Assembly: GCF_012034175.1 (NCBI RefSeq)
Contig: NZ_JAATEJ010000001.1
Coordinates: 186,001-250,000 of the forward strand
Direction of reading: 5' to 3'
DNA length: 64,000 nucleotides
Origin: Actinacidiphila epipremni
GTDB lineage: Bacteria; Actinomycetota; Actinomycetes; Streptomycetales; Streptomycetaceae
Every line of letters starts with the position of its first letter. Within the stretch, counting starts at the first letter, position 1. Below are positions 55,736 to 63,972 of the stretch, piece after piece. The translations under genes were made by a program, and so were the position numbers. The notes below the pieces were generated by a model, which saw only the letters and a list, made by a program, of their open reading frames with translations, did no database searches and was not told the DNA's origin.

Positions 55736-56554
55736 ATGGACGTTGCACTGAGTGTGTCGTCACTTGACTTCACCTCCGGACTCGCCGAGTACCTGCGCGG
55801 CGGGCACGTCATCTGGGCGTACCTGCTGCTGGCAGCGACGACGGCCCCGCCGTTGGTGCCCAACTCGGTGCTGCTGGTGACCGGCGGCGTCATGGCCGCC
55901 GAAGGCCATCTCAACCTCGCGCTGGTCCTGGCGGTCGTCGCCGGCAGCGCGGTCCTCGGCGACCTGGTGATGCACCGCACCGGGCGGGCGCTGAGCGGTC
56001 GGGTCGTGGAGCGCATGCACCGCAGGCCGCGCCGCGAGGCGCTGCTGCGCTGGGCGGCGCTGCGCATACAGCGGCACGGCATCCCCTTCGTGATCGGCGT
56101 GCGCTTCCTGCCCAGCGGCCGGGTGATCGGCGGCCTGGCGGCGGGCATCATGCGCTATCCGGTACGCCGTTACGCCGTCGGAGCGGGCGTGGCCGAGACG
56201 GTGTGGGCCTCGTATTCGGTGGGCGCCGGCTACGTGAGCGGGCGGGCCGCCTCGAACAGCTTCTACGCCCTCTCCCTGGGCCTGGGCATCTCCCTGCTGG
56301 TCGCCTCCGCCGGCGGCCTCGCGCAATGGGTCTCACGGGCCAGGGAGCGCCGTCAGCCGACCGGTACGGCACGCCCCTCCGCGGTCGTCGCGGCCTCGAT
56401 CGCCCCGGCCGTCGAGGGGCCGCCGGGGCCGGACGCGCCCGGGACGCCGCCCGTGGCGGGCGGCGCCGTGATCATAGGACCGCCGGCCGGCTCCCCGGAG
56501 GACCGCGCGGCCAAGGGCACGTTCAGCTGCTCGTCGGCAGGGCGCCGGAAATAG
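55736..56554 (+). CDS. DedA-family (VTT domain) membrane protein
   Basis: 272 residues with four to six membrane segments in residues 25-205 (VIWAYLLLAATTAPPLVPNS, LALVLAVVAGSAVLGDL). GVRFLPSGRVIGGLAAGIMR is the characteristic DedA amphipathic/re-entrant motif. A hydrophilic Pro/Ala/Gly-rich tail (210-272) is cytoplasmic. DedA proteins flip phospholipids such as undecaprenyl phosphate or phosphatidylethanolamine in other bacteria. ATG with GAGGGG upstream. The 3' end overlaps the convergent TetR gene by 32 bases. Confidence 0.85.
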   Translation: MDVALSVSSLDFTSGLAEYLRGGHVIWAYLLLAATTAPPLVPNSVLLVTGGVMAAEGHLNLALVLAVVAGSAVLGDLVMHRTGRALSGRVVERMHRRPRREALLRWAALRIQRHGIPFVIGVRFLPSGRVIGGLAAGIMRYPVRRYAVGAGVAETVWASYSVGAGYVSGRAASNSFYALSLGLGISLLVASAGGLAQWVSRARERRQPTGTARPSAVVAASIAPAVEGPPGPDAPGTPPVAGGAVIIGPPAGSPEDRAAKGTFSCSSAGRRK

Positions 56555-57281
56555 GCGCGTCCGACGGCACGCCCATGCCCGTTTCGCCGTCGAACCACTG
56601 CGCGCCCTCGGCGGCGAGCGTGGCACGGGCCTGCGCCATCTCCTTCTCGCCGATCTCGACCGGGCCGGTGCCGACGTAGGGCGCGAGGTAGCGGTAGAGC
56701 ATCGCCTTCAGCTCGCCCACATACCCGGCGCGCTCGGCTTCCCCGCTCTGCACCACGAGGTCGAGCGCGGCCTTGAACATCGCGAACGACATCTCGGCGA
56801 TCAGCGTGCGCTCGACACGCGAGAGCGACGGGCTGCGCAGCGCCAGGACCCAGGTCACCCGGTCCAGCAGCGCGGCATGCAGCGTGTCGTGCTCCTCGGT
56901 GATCCTGCCCGGCGCGTCGGGGCCCTTGATCAGGGCGAGGAAGGCCGGGTTGGCGCAGTTGAACTCGACGAACGGGTCGGCGACCGCGTCGATCAGCCGG
57001 TCGAGCGGCAGCCGGGCGTTCTCCGCGGTGAAGACCCGGCCGTGGGTCTCCTCCATCTCCCTGATCAGCCGGCCCCCGAGCTCCACCGCGATGGCTTCCT
57101 TGTTCGGGAAGAACTGGTAGAGCGTGCCCGGTGACACGCCGGCCTCGCGCGCGATCGCGTTGGTGCTGGACGCCGTGTAGCCCACCGCGCAGAACACGCT
57201 GGCCGCCGCCTTGAGCAGCTGCGTGACGCGGCGCTCGCCGCGGGCCTGGCGCCGTCTCGGTCTCTCGTCCGCCTCGGACAC
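56523..57281 (-). CDS. TetR-family repressor of the MMPL exporter
   Basis: 252 residues. HTH: LLKAAASVFCAVGYTASSTN followed by REAGVSPGTLYQFFPNKEAI. The C-terminal ligand domain is long, ending with FDGETGMGVPSDAPISGALP. The GTG at 57281 (VSEADERPRRR) has GGGAG upstream; an alternative ATG 33 bases further upstream overlaps the operator region. Divergent from an MMPL gene with a 29-base palindrome between them. Its 3' end overlaps the DedA gene tail by 32 bases. Confidence 0.88.
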   Translation of the reverse strand: MSEADERPRRRQARGERRVTQLLKAAASVFCAVGYTASSTNAIAREAGVSPGTLYQFFPNKEAIAVELGGRLIREMEETHGRVFTAENARLPLDRLIDAVADPFVEFNCANPAFLALIKGPDAPGRITEEHDTLHAALLDRVTWVLALRSPSLSRVERTLIAEMSFAMFKAALDLVVQSGEAERAGYVGELKAMLYRYLAPYVGTGPVEIGEKEMAQARATLAAEGAQWFDGETGMGVPSDAPISGALPTSS

Positions 57282-57315
57282 GTGTACTCCCAGAGGGGAT
57301 TGACAAACGCGAGCC

Positions 57316-57344
57316 ATCGCTCGCATTCTAGTAATGCGAGCGAT
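57316..57344. promoter_or_regulatory. Long palindromic operator between tetR and mmpL
   Basis: ATCGCTCGCATT (57316-57327) and AATGCGAGCGAT (57333-57344) are perfect 12-base arms with a 5-base spacer. It is a typical TetR dimer site and the only obvious regulator site in the 113-base divergent region. Confidence 0.82.
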
Positions 57345-57394
57345 CATTCGTGTTTGCGATTCTAGTCGTTCTAGGGGGAGAGGACACCTCTGTC

Positions 57395-59632
57395 ATGGCT
57401 GCTGTCAACCGTGCCGATCCGGTCGGGGGCTGGACGCGGCTGGTCACCGCCAGACCGCGGGTGACGCTGCTGCTCGCGCTGCTGTTCACCGCGCTCGCCG
57501 TGGTGGCCGGGAGCGGCGTGGGCGACCGGCTGTCCAGCGGGGGCTTCGAGGCACCCGGATCCCAGTCCTCGTACGCCACCAAGGCCCTCGCCGAGCACTT
57601 CCCGGGCTCCCAGCCCAACCTCGTGCTGCTGGTCGGCACCCGCGGCGCGGACCCGGACAGCCCCGCCGTCGCCGCCGAGGGGCGCGATCTGGCCCGCCGG
57701 CTCGCCGCGGATCCCGATGTCGCCGCGGTGACGTCCTACTGGGACACCCGCGCGCCGGTGCTCCGCGCCGAGGACGGCAGCTCGGCGATGATCGCCGCCC
57801 GGCTGCGCGGCGACGACGACGCGGTGGCCACCGAGGTCAAGCGCCTCGCCCCCGCGTACCGCGGCGACCACGGCCCCGTACGGGTGACGGTCGGCGGCCA
57901 GGCGGAGGTGCTGCACGAGATGCAGACCACCATCCAGGAGGACCTGGTGCGCGCCGAGGTGATCGCGCTGCCGATCACCCTGGTGCTGCTGGTCATGGTC
58001 TTCGGCAGCGCGGTGGCCGCACTGCTGCCGCTCGGCATCGGCGTCATCGCGATCCTCGGCACCAGCGCGGTACTGCGCGGCATCACCGGCTTCACCGACG
58101 TGTCGGTCTTCGCCGAGAACCTGACCACGGCCCTGGGCCTCGGCCTCGCCATCGACTACGCCCTGTTCATCGTGCGCCGCTTCCGCGAGGAGCTGGCCAC
58201 GGGCGCGCCGCCGCGCACCGCGGTGGCGGCGACCTTGCGGACGGCCGGCCGCACCGTCCTGTTCTCCGCGCTGACGGTCGCCGCCGCGCTGTCGGCCATG
58301 CTGGTCTTCCCGCAGTACTTCCTGCGCTCCTTCGCCTACGCGGGCGTCGCCGTGGTGCTGCTGGCCGCCGCGGCGGCCCTGGTGGTGCTGCCGGCCGCGC
58401 TGGTGCTGCTGGGCGACCGCGTCAACGCGCTGGATTTGCGCCGCCTGCTGCGCCGCCGGGCGCGTACGGGGAGCGGCGCGGCGGAGCCCGGGGCGCGGTA
58501 TGCCGCGCTGGCCCGGCTGGTGATGCGCCGGGCGCCGGTCTTCGCCGTCGGCGCGGTGGCGGTCCTGCTGCTGCTCGGCACCCCGTTCCTGAACGTGCAC
58601 TTCGGGACCGCCGACGACCGGCAGCTGCCGGCGGGCGCGGAATCCCATGTGGTGCAGCAGCATCTGCGGCAGGACTACACCGGAAGCCCGGTCGGCGCGA
58701 TCACCGTGCTCGCCGAGGGCGCCGACCCGGCCGCGCTCGCCGACTACCGCAGCCGGATCGCCGCGCTGCCCGGCGTGGTGCGGGTCGACGGCCCGGTCGG
58801 CGGCAAGGAGGCCGGCGCCGCCTATCTGACGGTCGTGCCCGAGGGTGCGGCCGTGGACGCCGGGACACAGGCCCTGGTCGGCGGGATCCGCGCGGTGCCG
58901 GCCGACTTCCGCGCCTCGGTCACCGGGCAGGCCGCGGTGCTGGTCGACAGCAAGCACGCCATAGCGCAGCGGCTGCCCTGGGCCGCGGCCATCGTCGGTG
59001 TGGTGACCTTGCTGCTGGTGTTCCTGCTGACCGGCAGCGTGATCGTCCCCGTCCAGGCGGTGCTGCTCAACGCCCTCAGCCTGACCGCGATGTTCGGGGC
59101 GGTGGTGTGGGTCTTCCAGGACGGCCACCTGTCCGGGCTGCTGGGCTTCACCGCCACGGGCAGTATCGAGACCAGCCTGCCGGTGCTGATGTTCTGCGTG
59201 GCCTTCGGGCTGTCCATGGACTACGGGGTGTTCCTGCTCTCCCGGATCAAGGAGGAGTACGACCGCACCGGCGACCACCAGGCGTCCGTCGTCTTCGGCC
59301 TGCGGCGGACCGGCGGGCTGATCACGGCCGCCGCGGTCATCCTGGCGGTGGTGATGGTGGGGATCGGCATGTCCCGGGTGACCAACACCAAGATGCTCGG
59401 CCTCGGCATCGCGCTGGCGGTGCTGATGGACGCGATGGTCATCCGCACCCTGCTGGTGCCGGCCGTGATGCGGCTGACCGGGCGGGCGACATGGTGGGCG
59501 CCGCGGCCACTGCGGGCCTTCCACGCCCGGTTCGGGATATCCGAGGGCGGCGGTGTGCCGCGGGCCGGGCACGAGGGCGGGGCCCCGCGCTCCGGCGAGC
59601 GGCGGGACCCCGAACCGGCGGGCAGGAACTGA
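57395..59632 (+). CDS. MMPL/RND-family membrane transporter
   Basis: 745 residues. A first membrane segment (about 28-48) is followed by a large extracytoplasmic loop (50-200), five to six segments (205-370), a second loop (410-560) and a final six-helix block. The Asp-Tyr pairs of the proton relay are present: LGLAIDYALFIVRRF (about 265) and FGLSMDYGVFLLSRI (about 610). ATG at 57395 with a GGGGGAGAGGA site upstream. The transporter probably exports a lipophilic or lipid compound that also relieves the neighbouring TetR repressor. Confidence 0.92.
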   Translation: MAAVNRADPVGGWTRLVTARPRVTLLLALLFTALAVVAGSGVGDRLSSGGFEAPGSQSSYATKALAEHFPGSQPNLVLLVGTRGADPDSPAVAAEGRDLARRLAADPDVAAVTSYWDTRAPVLRAEDGSSAMIAARLRGDDDAVATEVKRLAPAYRGDHGPVRVTVGGQAEVLHEMQTTIQEDLVRAEVIALPITLVLLVMVFGSAVAALLPLGIGVIAILGTSAVLRGITGFTDVSVFAENLTTALGLGLAIDYALFIVRRFREELATGAPPRTAVAATLRTAGRTVLFSALTVAAALSAMLVFPQYFLRSFAYAGVAVVLLAAAAALVVLPAALVLLGDRVNALDLRRLLRRRARTGSGAAEPGARYAALARLVMRRAPVFAVGAVAVLLLLGTPFLNVHFGTADDRQLPAGAESHVVQQHLRQDYTGSPVGAITVLAEGADPAALADYRSRIAALPGVVRVDGPVGGKEAGAAYLTVVPEGAAVDAGTQALVGGIRAVPADFRASVTGQAAVLVDSKHAIAQRLPWAAAIVGVVTLLLVFLLTGSVIVPVQAVLLNALSLTAMFGAVVWVFQDGHLSGLLGFTATGSIETSLPVLMFCVAFGLSMDYGVFLLSRIKEEYDRTGDHQASVVFGLRRTGGLITAAAVILAVVMVGIGMSRVTNTKMLGLGIALAVLMDAMVIRTLLVPAVMRLTGRATWWAPRPLRAFHARFGISEGGGVPRAGHEGGAPRSGERRDPEPAGRN

Positions 59633-59635
59633 CGG

Positions 59636-59836
59636 TCAGTCCGGCCGGCGTCCCCGGTTCCCGGGGCGCCGGGAGCTCCAGGCCCTGATGGTGTCCGCGT
59701 ACCAGTAGGGCTTGCCCCCTTCCACATGGTCCGGATCGGGCAGGTGCCCGTGTTTGCGGTAGGAGCGCACCGTGTCGACCTGCACTCGGATGTGCGCGGC
59801 GATGTCCGCGTATGACCACAGCGTCCGGTCCGTCAT
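59636..59836 (-). CDS. Small MerR/AlpA-like helix-turn-helix protein
   Basis: 66 residues: MTDRTLWSYADIAAHIRVQV is a winged-helix opening, followed by DTVRSYRKHGHLPDPDHVEG and KPYWYADTIRAW. This is the HTH_17 layout of excisionase-type or stand-alone DNA-binding proteins. The ATG at 59836 follows GGAGG by 9 bases. It is convergent with mmpL, with stops 3 bases apart. No integrase or phage gene is nearby, so it is probably a chromosomal regulator. Confidence 0.75.
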   Translation of the reverse strand: MTDRTLWSYADIAAHIRVQVDTVRSYRKHGHLPDPDHVEGGKPYWYADTIRAWSSRRPGNRGRRPD

Positions 59837-60041
59837 GTCGGATACCTCCGGGAGAGGGTGACGGTCTGTCAGCACACTCGCCGGGTCAACGGCACTTCAG
59901 GGAATGGCGCATGGGGCTGTTGATCATCTGTGACGTGGAACCCGCGTAACGGTGACAAACGGCGTCATCGGGTGACAGTCGGGTCAGGTCGGGTCGGGTC
60001 AGGTCGGGGCAGCGCGGCGCGGCGGAAGGAGGGCAGGGCGG

Positions 60042-60893
60042 TCAGGCGGTGGGGACGGGGTGCGAGACGACCTGGAGGAGATGCCGGGCGGTGGCGGTCA
60101 TCGCGTCGCGGGCCGGGCGCAGATAGCGGCGCGGGTCGACCACGGCCGGGTCGGCGGTGAGGTGGTCGCGGACGGCCGAGGTGAAGGCGACGTTCAGGGC
60201 GGTGCCTATGTTGATCTTCACCATGCCGGCGGTGACGGCCTGCCGCAGCTCGTCGTCGGGCACGCCCGAGGAGCCGTGCAGCACCAGCGGGACGGCGACG
60301 CGGGAGCGCAGCCGGGCGATCAGGCCGTGGTCGAGCCGGGCGGTGCGCGCGGTCATGGCGTGCGAGCTGCCGACCGCGACGGCGAGGGCGTCGACACCGG
60401 TGGCGGCGGTGAAGGCCGCGGCCTCGCCGGGGTCGGTGCGCACACCCGGCGCGTGGGCGCCGTCCTTGCCGCCGACCTCGCCGAGTTCGGCCTCCACCCA
60501 CAGCCCCCGCTCATGCGCCCAGGCGGCGACCCGGGCGGTGGCGCGGACGTTCTGCTCGTACGGCAGGGCGGAGGCGTCGTACATGACGGAGGAGACGCCG
60601 GCGGCGGCGCCGGCGTGCAGCAGGTCCTCCTCCGTCACATGGTCCAGGTGCACGGCCACCGGGACGGCCGCCGCGTCCGCGACGCCGACGGCGGCGGCGA
60701 GCAGCGGTGCCGCGCGCCCGCCGTGGAAGGCCACCGCGTTCTGGCTGATCTGCAGGATGACGGGCAGCCCGGCGGCCTCCGCGGCGGCGGCGATCGCCTC
60801 GGCGTGCTCCAGGGTGATGACGTTGAAGGCGGCGACACCGCGGCCCGCGGCACGGGCGGCGGTGACGAGGTCGGCGGTGGATGTGGCGGTCAT
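60042..60893 (-). CDS. Class II (zinc) ketose-bisphosphate aldolase (KbaY/GatY-like)
   Basis: 283 residues. Splits tagatose-1,6- or fructose-1,6-bisphosphate type substrates. Zinc and substrate motifs are VAVHLDHVTEED (about 85), EAELGEVGGKDG (about 140), AVGSSHAM (about 180) and LVLHGSSGVPDDE (about 215), with the ending KINIGTALNVAF. The start at 60893 has GAGGGG upstream. It lies 101 bases after a SIS isomerase gene on the same strand. That pairing points to amino-sugar or galactitol/tagatose catabolism. Confidence 0.85.
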   Translation of the reverse strand: MTATSTADLVTAARAAGRGVAAFNVITLEHAEAIAAAAEAAGLPVILQISQNAVAFHGGRAAPLLAAAVGVADAAAVPVAVHLDHVTEEDLLHAGAAAGVSSVMYDASALPYEQNVRATARVAAWAHERGLWVEAELGEVGGKDGAHAPGVRTDPGEAAAFTAATGVDALAVAVGSSHAMTARTARLDHGLIARLRSRVAVPLVLHGSSGVPDDELRQAVTAGMVKINIGTALNVAFTSAVRDHLTADPAVVDPRRYLRPARDAMTATARHLLQVVSHPVPTA

Positions 60894-60994
60894 CGGGCCC
60901 CTCGGGTCGGTGGCGGCGCGGCGGTCGTGTCGGGGCGCGGCGGATGGTGCCGGGCGGTGCCGGGGCATGCCGGGCAGTGCCGGGTCGTGTGGGG

Positions 60995-61885
60995 TCAGCC
61001 GAGGACGACCGAGCGGGTCAGATGGCGCGGGCGGTCCGGGTCGAGCCCCCGGCGCCCGGCCACCGCGACGGCCAGCCGCTGCGCGCGGACCAGGTCGGCC
61101 AGCGGGTCGAGGTCCGGCCGGGCCTCCAGATGTCCGCCGGTCGCCGCGATGGCGTCCGCCAGCCCCTCCGGCAGTTCACCGAAGGCCCATACGGCCCGGC
61201 CGGGACCGGTGATGCTGATCGGGCCGTGCCGGTACTCCATCGCCGGGTAGCTCTCCGTCCACGCCCCCGCGGCCTCCCGCATCTTCAGCGCAGCCTCCTG
61301 GGCCAGGCCGTAGGTCCAGCCGCTGCCGAGGAAGGTGGTCTGCTCGGCGGCGGGCAGCACGGCGGGGAGGTCCTCGGTGACGGCCGCGCGGGCGTCGGCG
61401 ATCGCGCCGGTGAGGTCGTCGCCGAGGTGGGCGCGCAGCAGGGCGAGCGCGGTGGTGGCGAACCGGGTCTGCACGACGGAGCGTTCGTCGGCGAAGTCGA
61501 GCACCACCAGGTCGTCGGCCGCCTCCGTCACCGGGGTGCGCGGGTCGGCGGTGACGGCCACCACCGGGACGCCGTCGGCGCGCAGCCGCCGGCCCGCCTG
61601 GAGCACCTCGGTGGTGGTGCCGGAGCGGGTGATGGCCAGCACCCGGTCGTAGCCGCGCCCGTAGGGGAAGGCGGAGGCGGCGAAGGCGTCGGTGAGCCCG
61701 TGCCCGGCCTGCTCGCGCAGCACTGCGTAGGACTGGGCCATGAACCAGGAGGTGCCGCAGCCGATCACCGCGACGCGCTCGCCGCGCCGGGGCAGCGAGC
61801 CGGCGGCGGCCGGGGCGAGCTCGACGGCGCGCAGCCAGCAGTCGGGCTGGGTGGCGATTTCCGCGGTGGTCAGGGACGCGGACAT
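60995..61885 (-). CDS. SIS-domain sugar isomerase/deaminase (AgaS-like)
   Basis: 296 residues with two SIS domains. GCGTSWFMAQSYAVL and TRSGTTTEVLQA form the first; SGWTYGLAQEAALKMREAAG and AMEYRHGPIS form the second, typical of AgaS/FrlB-type enzymes that isomerise or deaminate amino sugar phosphates. Compared with glmS it lacks the glutaminase domain. The start at 61885 has GAGGAG upstream. First gene of the two-gene unit with the aldolase. No kinase or PTS gene is adjacent. Confidence 0.85.
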   Translation of the reverse strand: MSASLTTAEIATQPDCWLRAVELAPAAAGSLPRRGERVAVIGCGTSWFMAQSYAVLREQAGHGLTDAFAASAFPYGRGYDRVLAITRSGTTTEVLQAGRRLRADGVPVVAVTADPRTPVTEAADDLVVLDFADERSVVQTRFATTALALLRAHLGDDLTGAIADARAAVTEDLPAVLPAAEQTTFLGSGWTYGLAQEAALKMREAAGAWTESYPAMEYRHGPISITGPGRAVWAFGELPEGLADAIAATGGHLEARPDLDPLADLVRAQRLAVAVAGRRGLDPDRPRHLTRSVVLG

Positions 61886-62204
61886 GAGGGCTCCTCGGGC
61901 TGGAGGCGGTGCCGGCCGGGCCCCGGCGAAGGGGCGCCGCGTGCAGTGTAGATGAGCGTAGTTGCGCGGAACCAGCGGCAAGTGAGCAAAAAAGTGCACG
62001 GACCGCGGGGGCCCCGCCGTCTGCGGGGGCGATGGGGCGGGTGAGGCGAATTCGCCGTTCCGTGCGTGCCCGGCCGGGCCTGGCGGCAGTATGGACTCGC
62101 GCGTACCACACCCGGCGCACCGGGCGGAGGGCCGTCCGCGGCCGGCCGCCCGGGGCTTCACGTGCTCGCACCGCGGGCGACCCGACCCCCGAGGAGAACC
62201 CCCG
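61886..62204. promoter_or_regulatory. Divergent promoter region with AAGTG direct repeats
   Basis: 319 bases between the SIS gene and the dienelactone hydrolase. On the minus strand TACACT (61945-61950) is a good -10 for the SIS gene. Direct repeats AAGTG (61980-61984 and 61992-61996) around an A6 run lie upstream, and could be a DeoR-type regulator site. No divergent regulator gene is present. Confidence 0.35.
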
Positions 62205-63062
62205 ATGACCGGCTCGGCACGCACCTCCGCATCCGCACCCGCCTCCGCCCCCGTTTCCGATCTGACCGGCTGGCGGCGCGCCCCTTTCACCGCCGCGGAC
62301 ACCGCCGCGAAGACCACCCACGACGTGTACGAGAAGGGCGAGGGCCCCGGGGTGGTGCTGGTCCCCGAGGTGCCCGGCATGACACCCGAAGTGCTCGGCC
62401 TGGCCGACCACTTGGTGGACAGCGGCTTCCATGTCGCGATCCCGTCGCCCTTCGGGACGCCCGGCCGCGCGATGAGCGCGGGTTACGCGGCCGGCACGTT
62501 CGCCCGGCTGTGCGTGTCCGCGGAGTTCCGCGCCTTCGCCACCGGGGCGCACCGCCCCTTCGCCGACTACCTCAAGGCCCTGGCCCGCGACCTCGCCGCC
62601 CGCACCCCGGGCCCCGGGGTCGGCGTCATCGGGATGTGCTTCACCGGCGGTTTCGCGCTGGCCGCCGCCGTCGAGGACGTGGTGCTCGCCCCGGTGCTGA
62701 GCCAGCCCGCGCTGCCCTTCCCGGTGGGCGGCAGGAGGGCCGCCGACCCGGGGGTGTCGCCGCAGGAGCTGGCAGCGGTGGTGGACCGCACCAAGGAGTC
62801 GGGGCTGTGCCTGCTGGGGCTGCGTTTCAGCGAGGACAAGGGCTCCACCCGGGCGCGTTTCCAGACGCTGCGGCGCAGCCTCGGCGACGCCTTCGAGGTG
62901 ATCGAGCTGGACTCGGCGAAGGGCAACGAGGGCGGGTTCAAGTCCACCGCGCACTCCGTGCTGACCGCCGAGGTCAGGGACGTCCCGGGCCATCCGGCGC
63001 TGGCCGCCCGCGCGCGGGTGGTGGAGTTCCTGCGCGAGCGGCTCAGCCCCGCGGCGCCTTGA
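62205..63062 (+). CDS. Dienelactone hydrolase family protein
   Basis: 285 residues, alpha/beta hydrolase. GVGVIGMCFTGGFALAAA carries the cysteine nucleophile of the DLH family (G-x-C-x-G), with Asp in LLGLRFSEDKGS and His in KSTAHSVL as likely triad members. The ATG at 62205 follows GAGGAG. The natural substrate is unknown; the classic reaction opens dienelactone to maleylacetate. The last 20 bases overlap the convergent sigma factor gene. Confidence 0.87.
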   Translation: MTGSARTSASAPASAPVSDLTGWRRAPFTAADTAAKTTHDVYEKGEGPGVVLVPEVPGMTPEVLGLADHLVDSGFHVAIPSPFGTPGRAMSAGYAAGTFARLCVSAEFRAFATGAHRPFADYLKALARDLAARTPGPGVGVIGMCFTGGFALAAAVEDVVLAPVLSQPALPFPVGGRRAADPGVSPQELAAVVDRTKESGLCLLGLRFSEDKGSTRARFQTLRRSLGDAFEVIELDSAKGNEGGFKSTAHSVLTAEVRDVPGHPALAARARVVEFLRERLSPAAP

Positions 63063-63972
63063 GCGCGCCGGGGTTGGTGACCAGGTAGATGCCGGTGACC
63101 TGGTCACCGGCGCCGCTGAGGTCCATCACCAGGACGGCGTAGGGCGAGTCGGCGGAGAAGACCACCGCGGACGGGTCGCCGCCCACGTACCGGTGCCGTA
63201 CGTCCGGCGACCGGTCGGCGTGCCGGGCCGCGTAACGGCCGAGGAAGCGGGCGACGCGCTCGCGGCCCGCCACCGGGCGCAGCGCCGCCCACCGCCCGCC
63301 GCCGTCGGTCCACAGCGTCACGTCGGGCGCGAGCAGGGCGAGCAGCGCCGGCAGGTCGCCGGCCGTCGCGGCGGCGATGAAGCGCTCGGTCAGGTCCCGG
63401 CGCGGGTGCGGCTCGGCGCCGTCCGCGGCGTGGGGCGGGCGGCGGGCCCGTACGTGCGCGCGGGCCCGGTGCGCGAGCTGCCGGACGGCGTCGGGGCGCC
63501 GGCCGAGGATGGCGGCGACATCGGCGTCGGCGTAGCCGAAGACCTCGGCCAGCACGAAGACCGCCCGCTCCAGCGGCGGCAGCGTCTCCAGCACCGTGTG
63601 CAGGGCCGTCGACACCGTCGCGGTCCGCCGGGCCAGCGCGCGGCCCACCGCGATCCGCAGCAGGCGCGCCCGGCCGCTCTCGTACGTCCCGGCGGCCGGC
63701 CCGCCCTCGCCGGCCCCCTGCGGACCGCCGTCCGCCCGTACACCGCCGTCCGGCTGCCCCTCGCCGTCCGGCGGTCCGTCGCCGTCCGGCCGCCCGTCGC
63801 CGTCCGCCCACGTCAGCCAGGTGTCCCGGAGTACGTCCTCGGTGTCGGAGACGCTGCCGAGCAGGCCGTAGACGACGGAGAAGAGCAGTTCACGGTGTCC
63901 CGCGAAATCCCGCGTGGCCCTGTCGGCCTCTTCGGCCCCGTCGCCGGGCCGCTCCGCGGGGTCGTGGGACAT
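63043..63972 (-). CDS. ECF41-like sigma factor with C-terminal SnoaL domain (atypical)
   Basis: 309 residues. Region 2 starts LFSVVYGLLGSVSDTEDVLR and region 4 is LPPLERAVFVLAEVFGYADA with RRPDAVRQLAHRARAHVR. The C-terminal SnoaL-like domain (about 195-309) has DGGGRWAAL, matching the ECF41 DGGGK motif, but the C-terminal NPDKL motif is NPGALK here and no WLPEPL segment is present between regions 2 and 4. Instead a Pro/Asp/Gly repeat (about 58-90) interrupts region 2. The start at 63972 is preceded by GAGGCCAGGT. Its 3' end overlaps the dienelactone hydrolase gene. Confidence 0.8.
   Translation of the reverse strand: MSHDPAERPGDGAEEADRATRDFAGHRELLFSVVYGLLGSVSDTEDVLRDTWLTWADGDGRPDGDGPPDGEGQPDGGVRADGGPQGAGEGGPAAGTYESGRARLLRIAVGRALARRTATVSTALHTVLETLPPLERAVFVLAEVFGYADADVAAILGRRPDAVRQLAHRARAHVRARRPPHAADGAEPHPRRDLTERFIAAATAGDLPALLALLAPDVTLWTDGGGRWAALRPVAGRERVARFLGRYAARHADRSPDVRHRYVGGDPSAVVFSADSPYAVLVMDLSGAGDQVTGIYLVTNPGALKAPRG
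63745..63808 (-). repeat. 18-bp tandem repeat inside the sigma factor gene
   Basis: GCCGTCCG recurs with an exact 18-base period at 63745, 63763, 63781 and 63799. It encodes the DGxGxPDG low-complexity insert in sigma region 2. Repeat number may vary between strains. Confidence 0.75.

Noticed and set aside
54577..56151. Minus-strand 524-codon frame spanning the SDR and DedA genes
   Set aside because: Ser/Arg/Thr-rich shadow frame; both plus-strand genes have strong family motifs.
59636..59836. Excisionase-like HTH taken as evidence of a prophage or integrative element
   Set aside because: No integrase, attachment repeat, replication or phage gene lies nearby, and flanking genes have normal composition.
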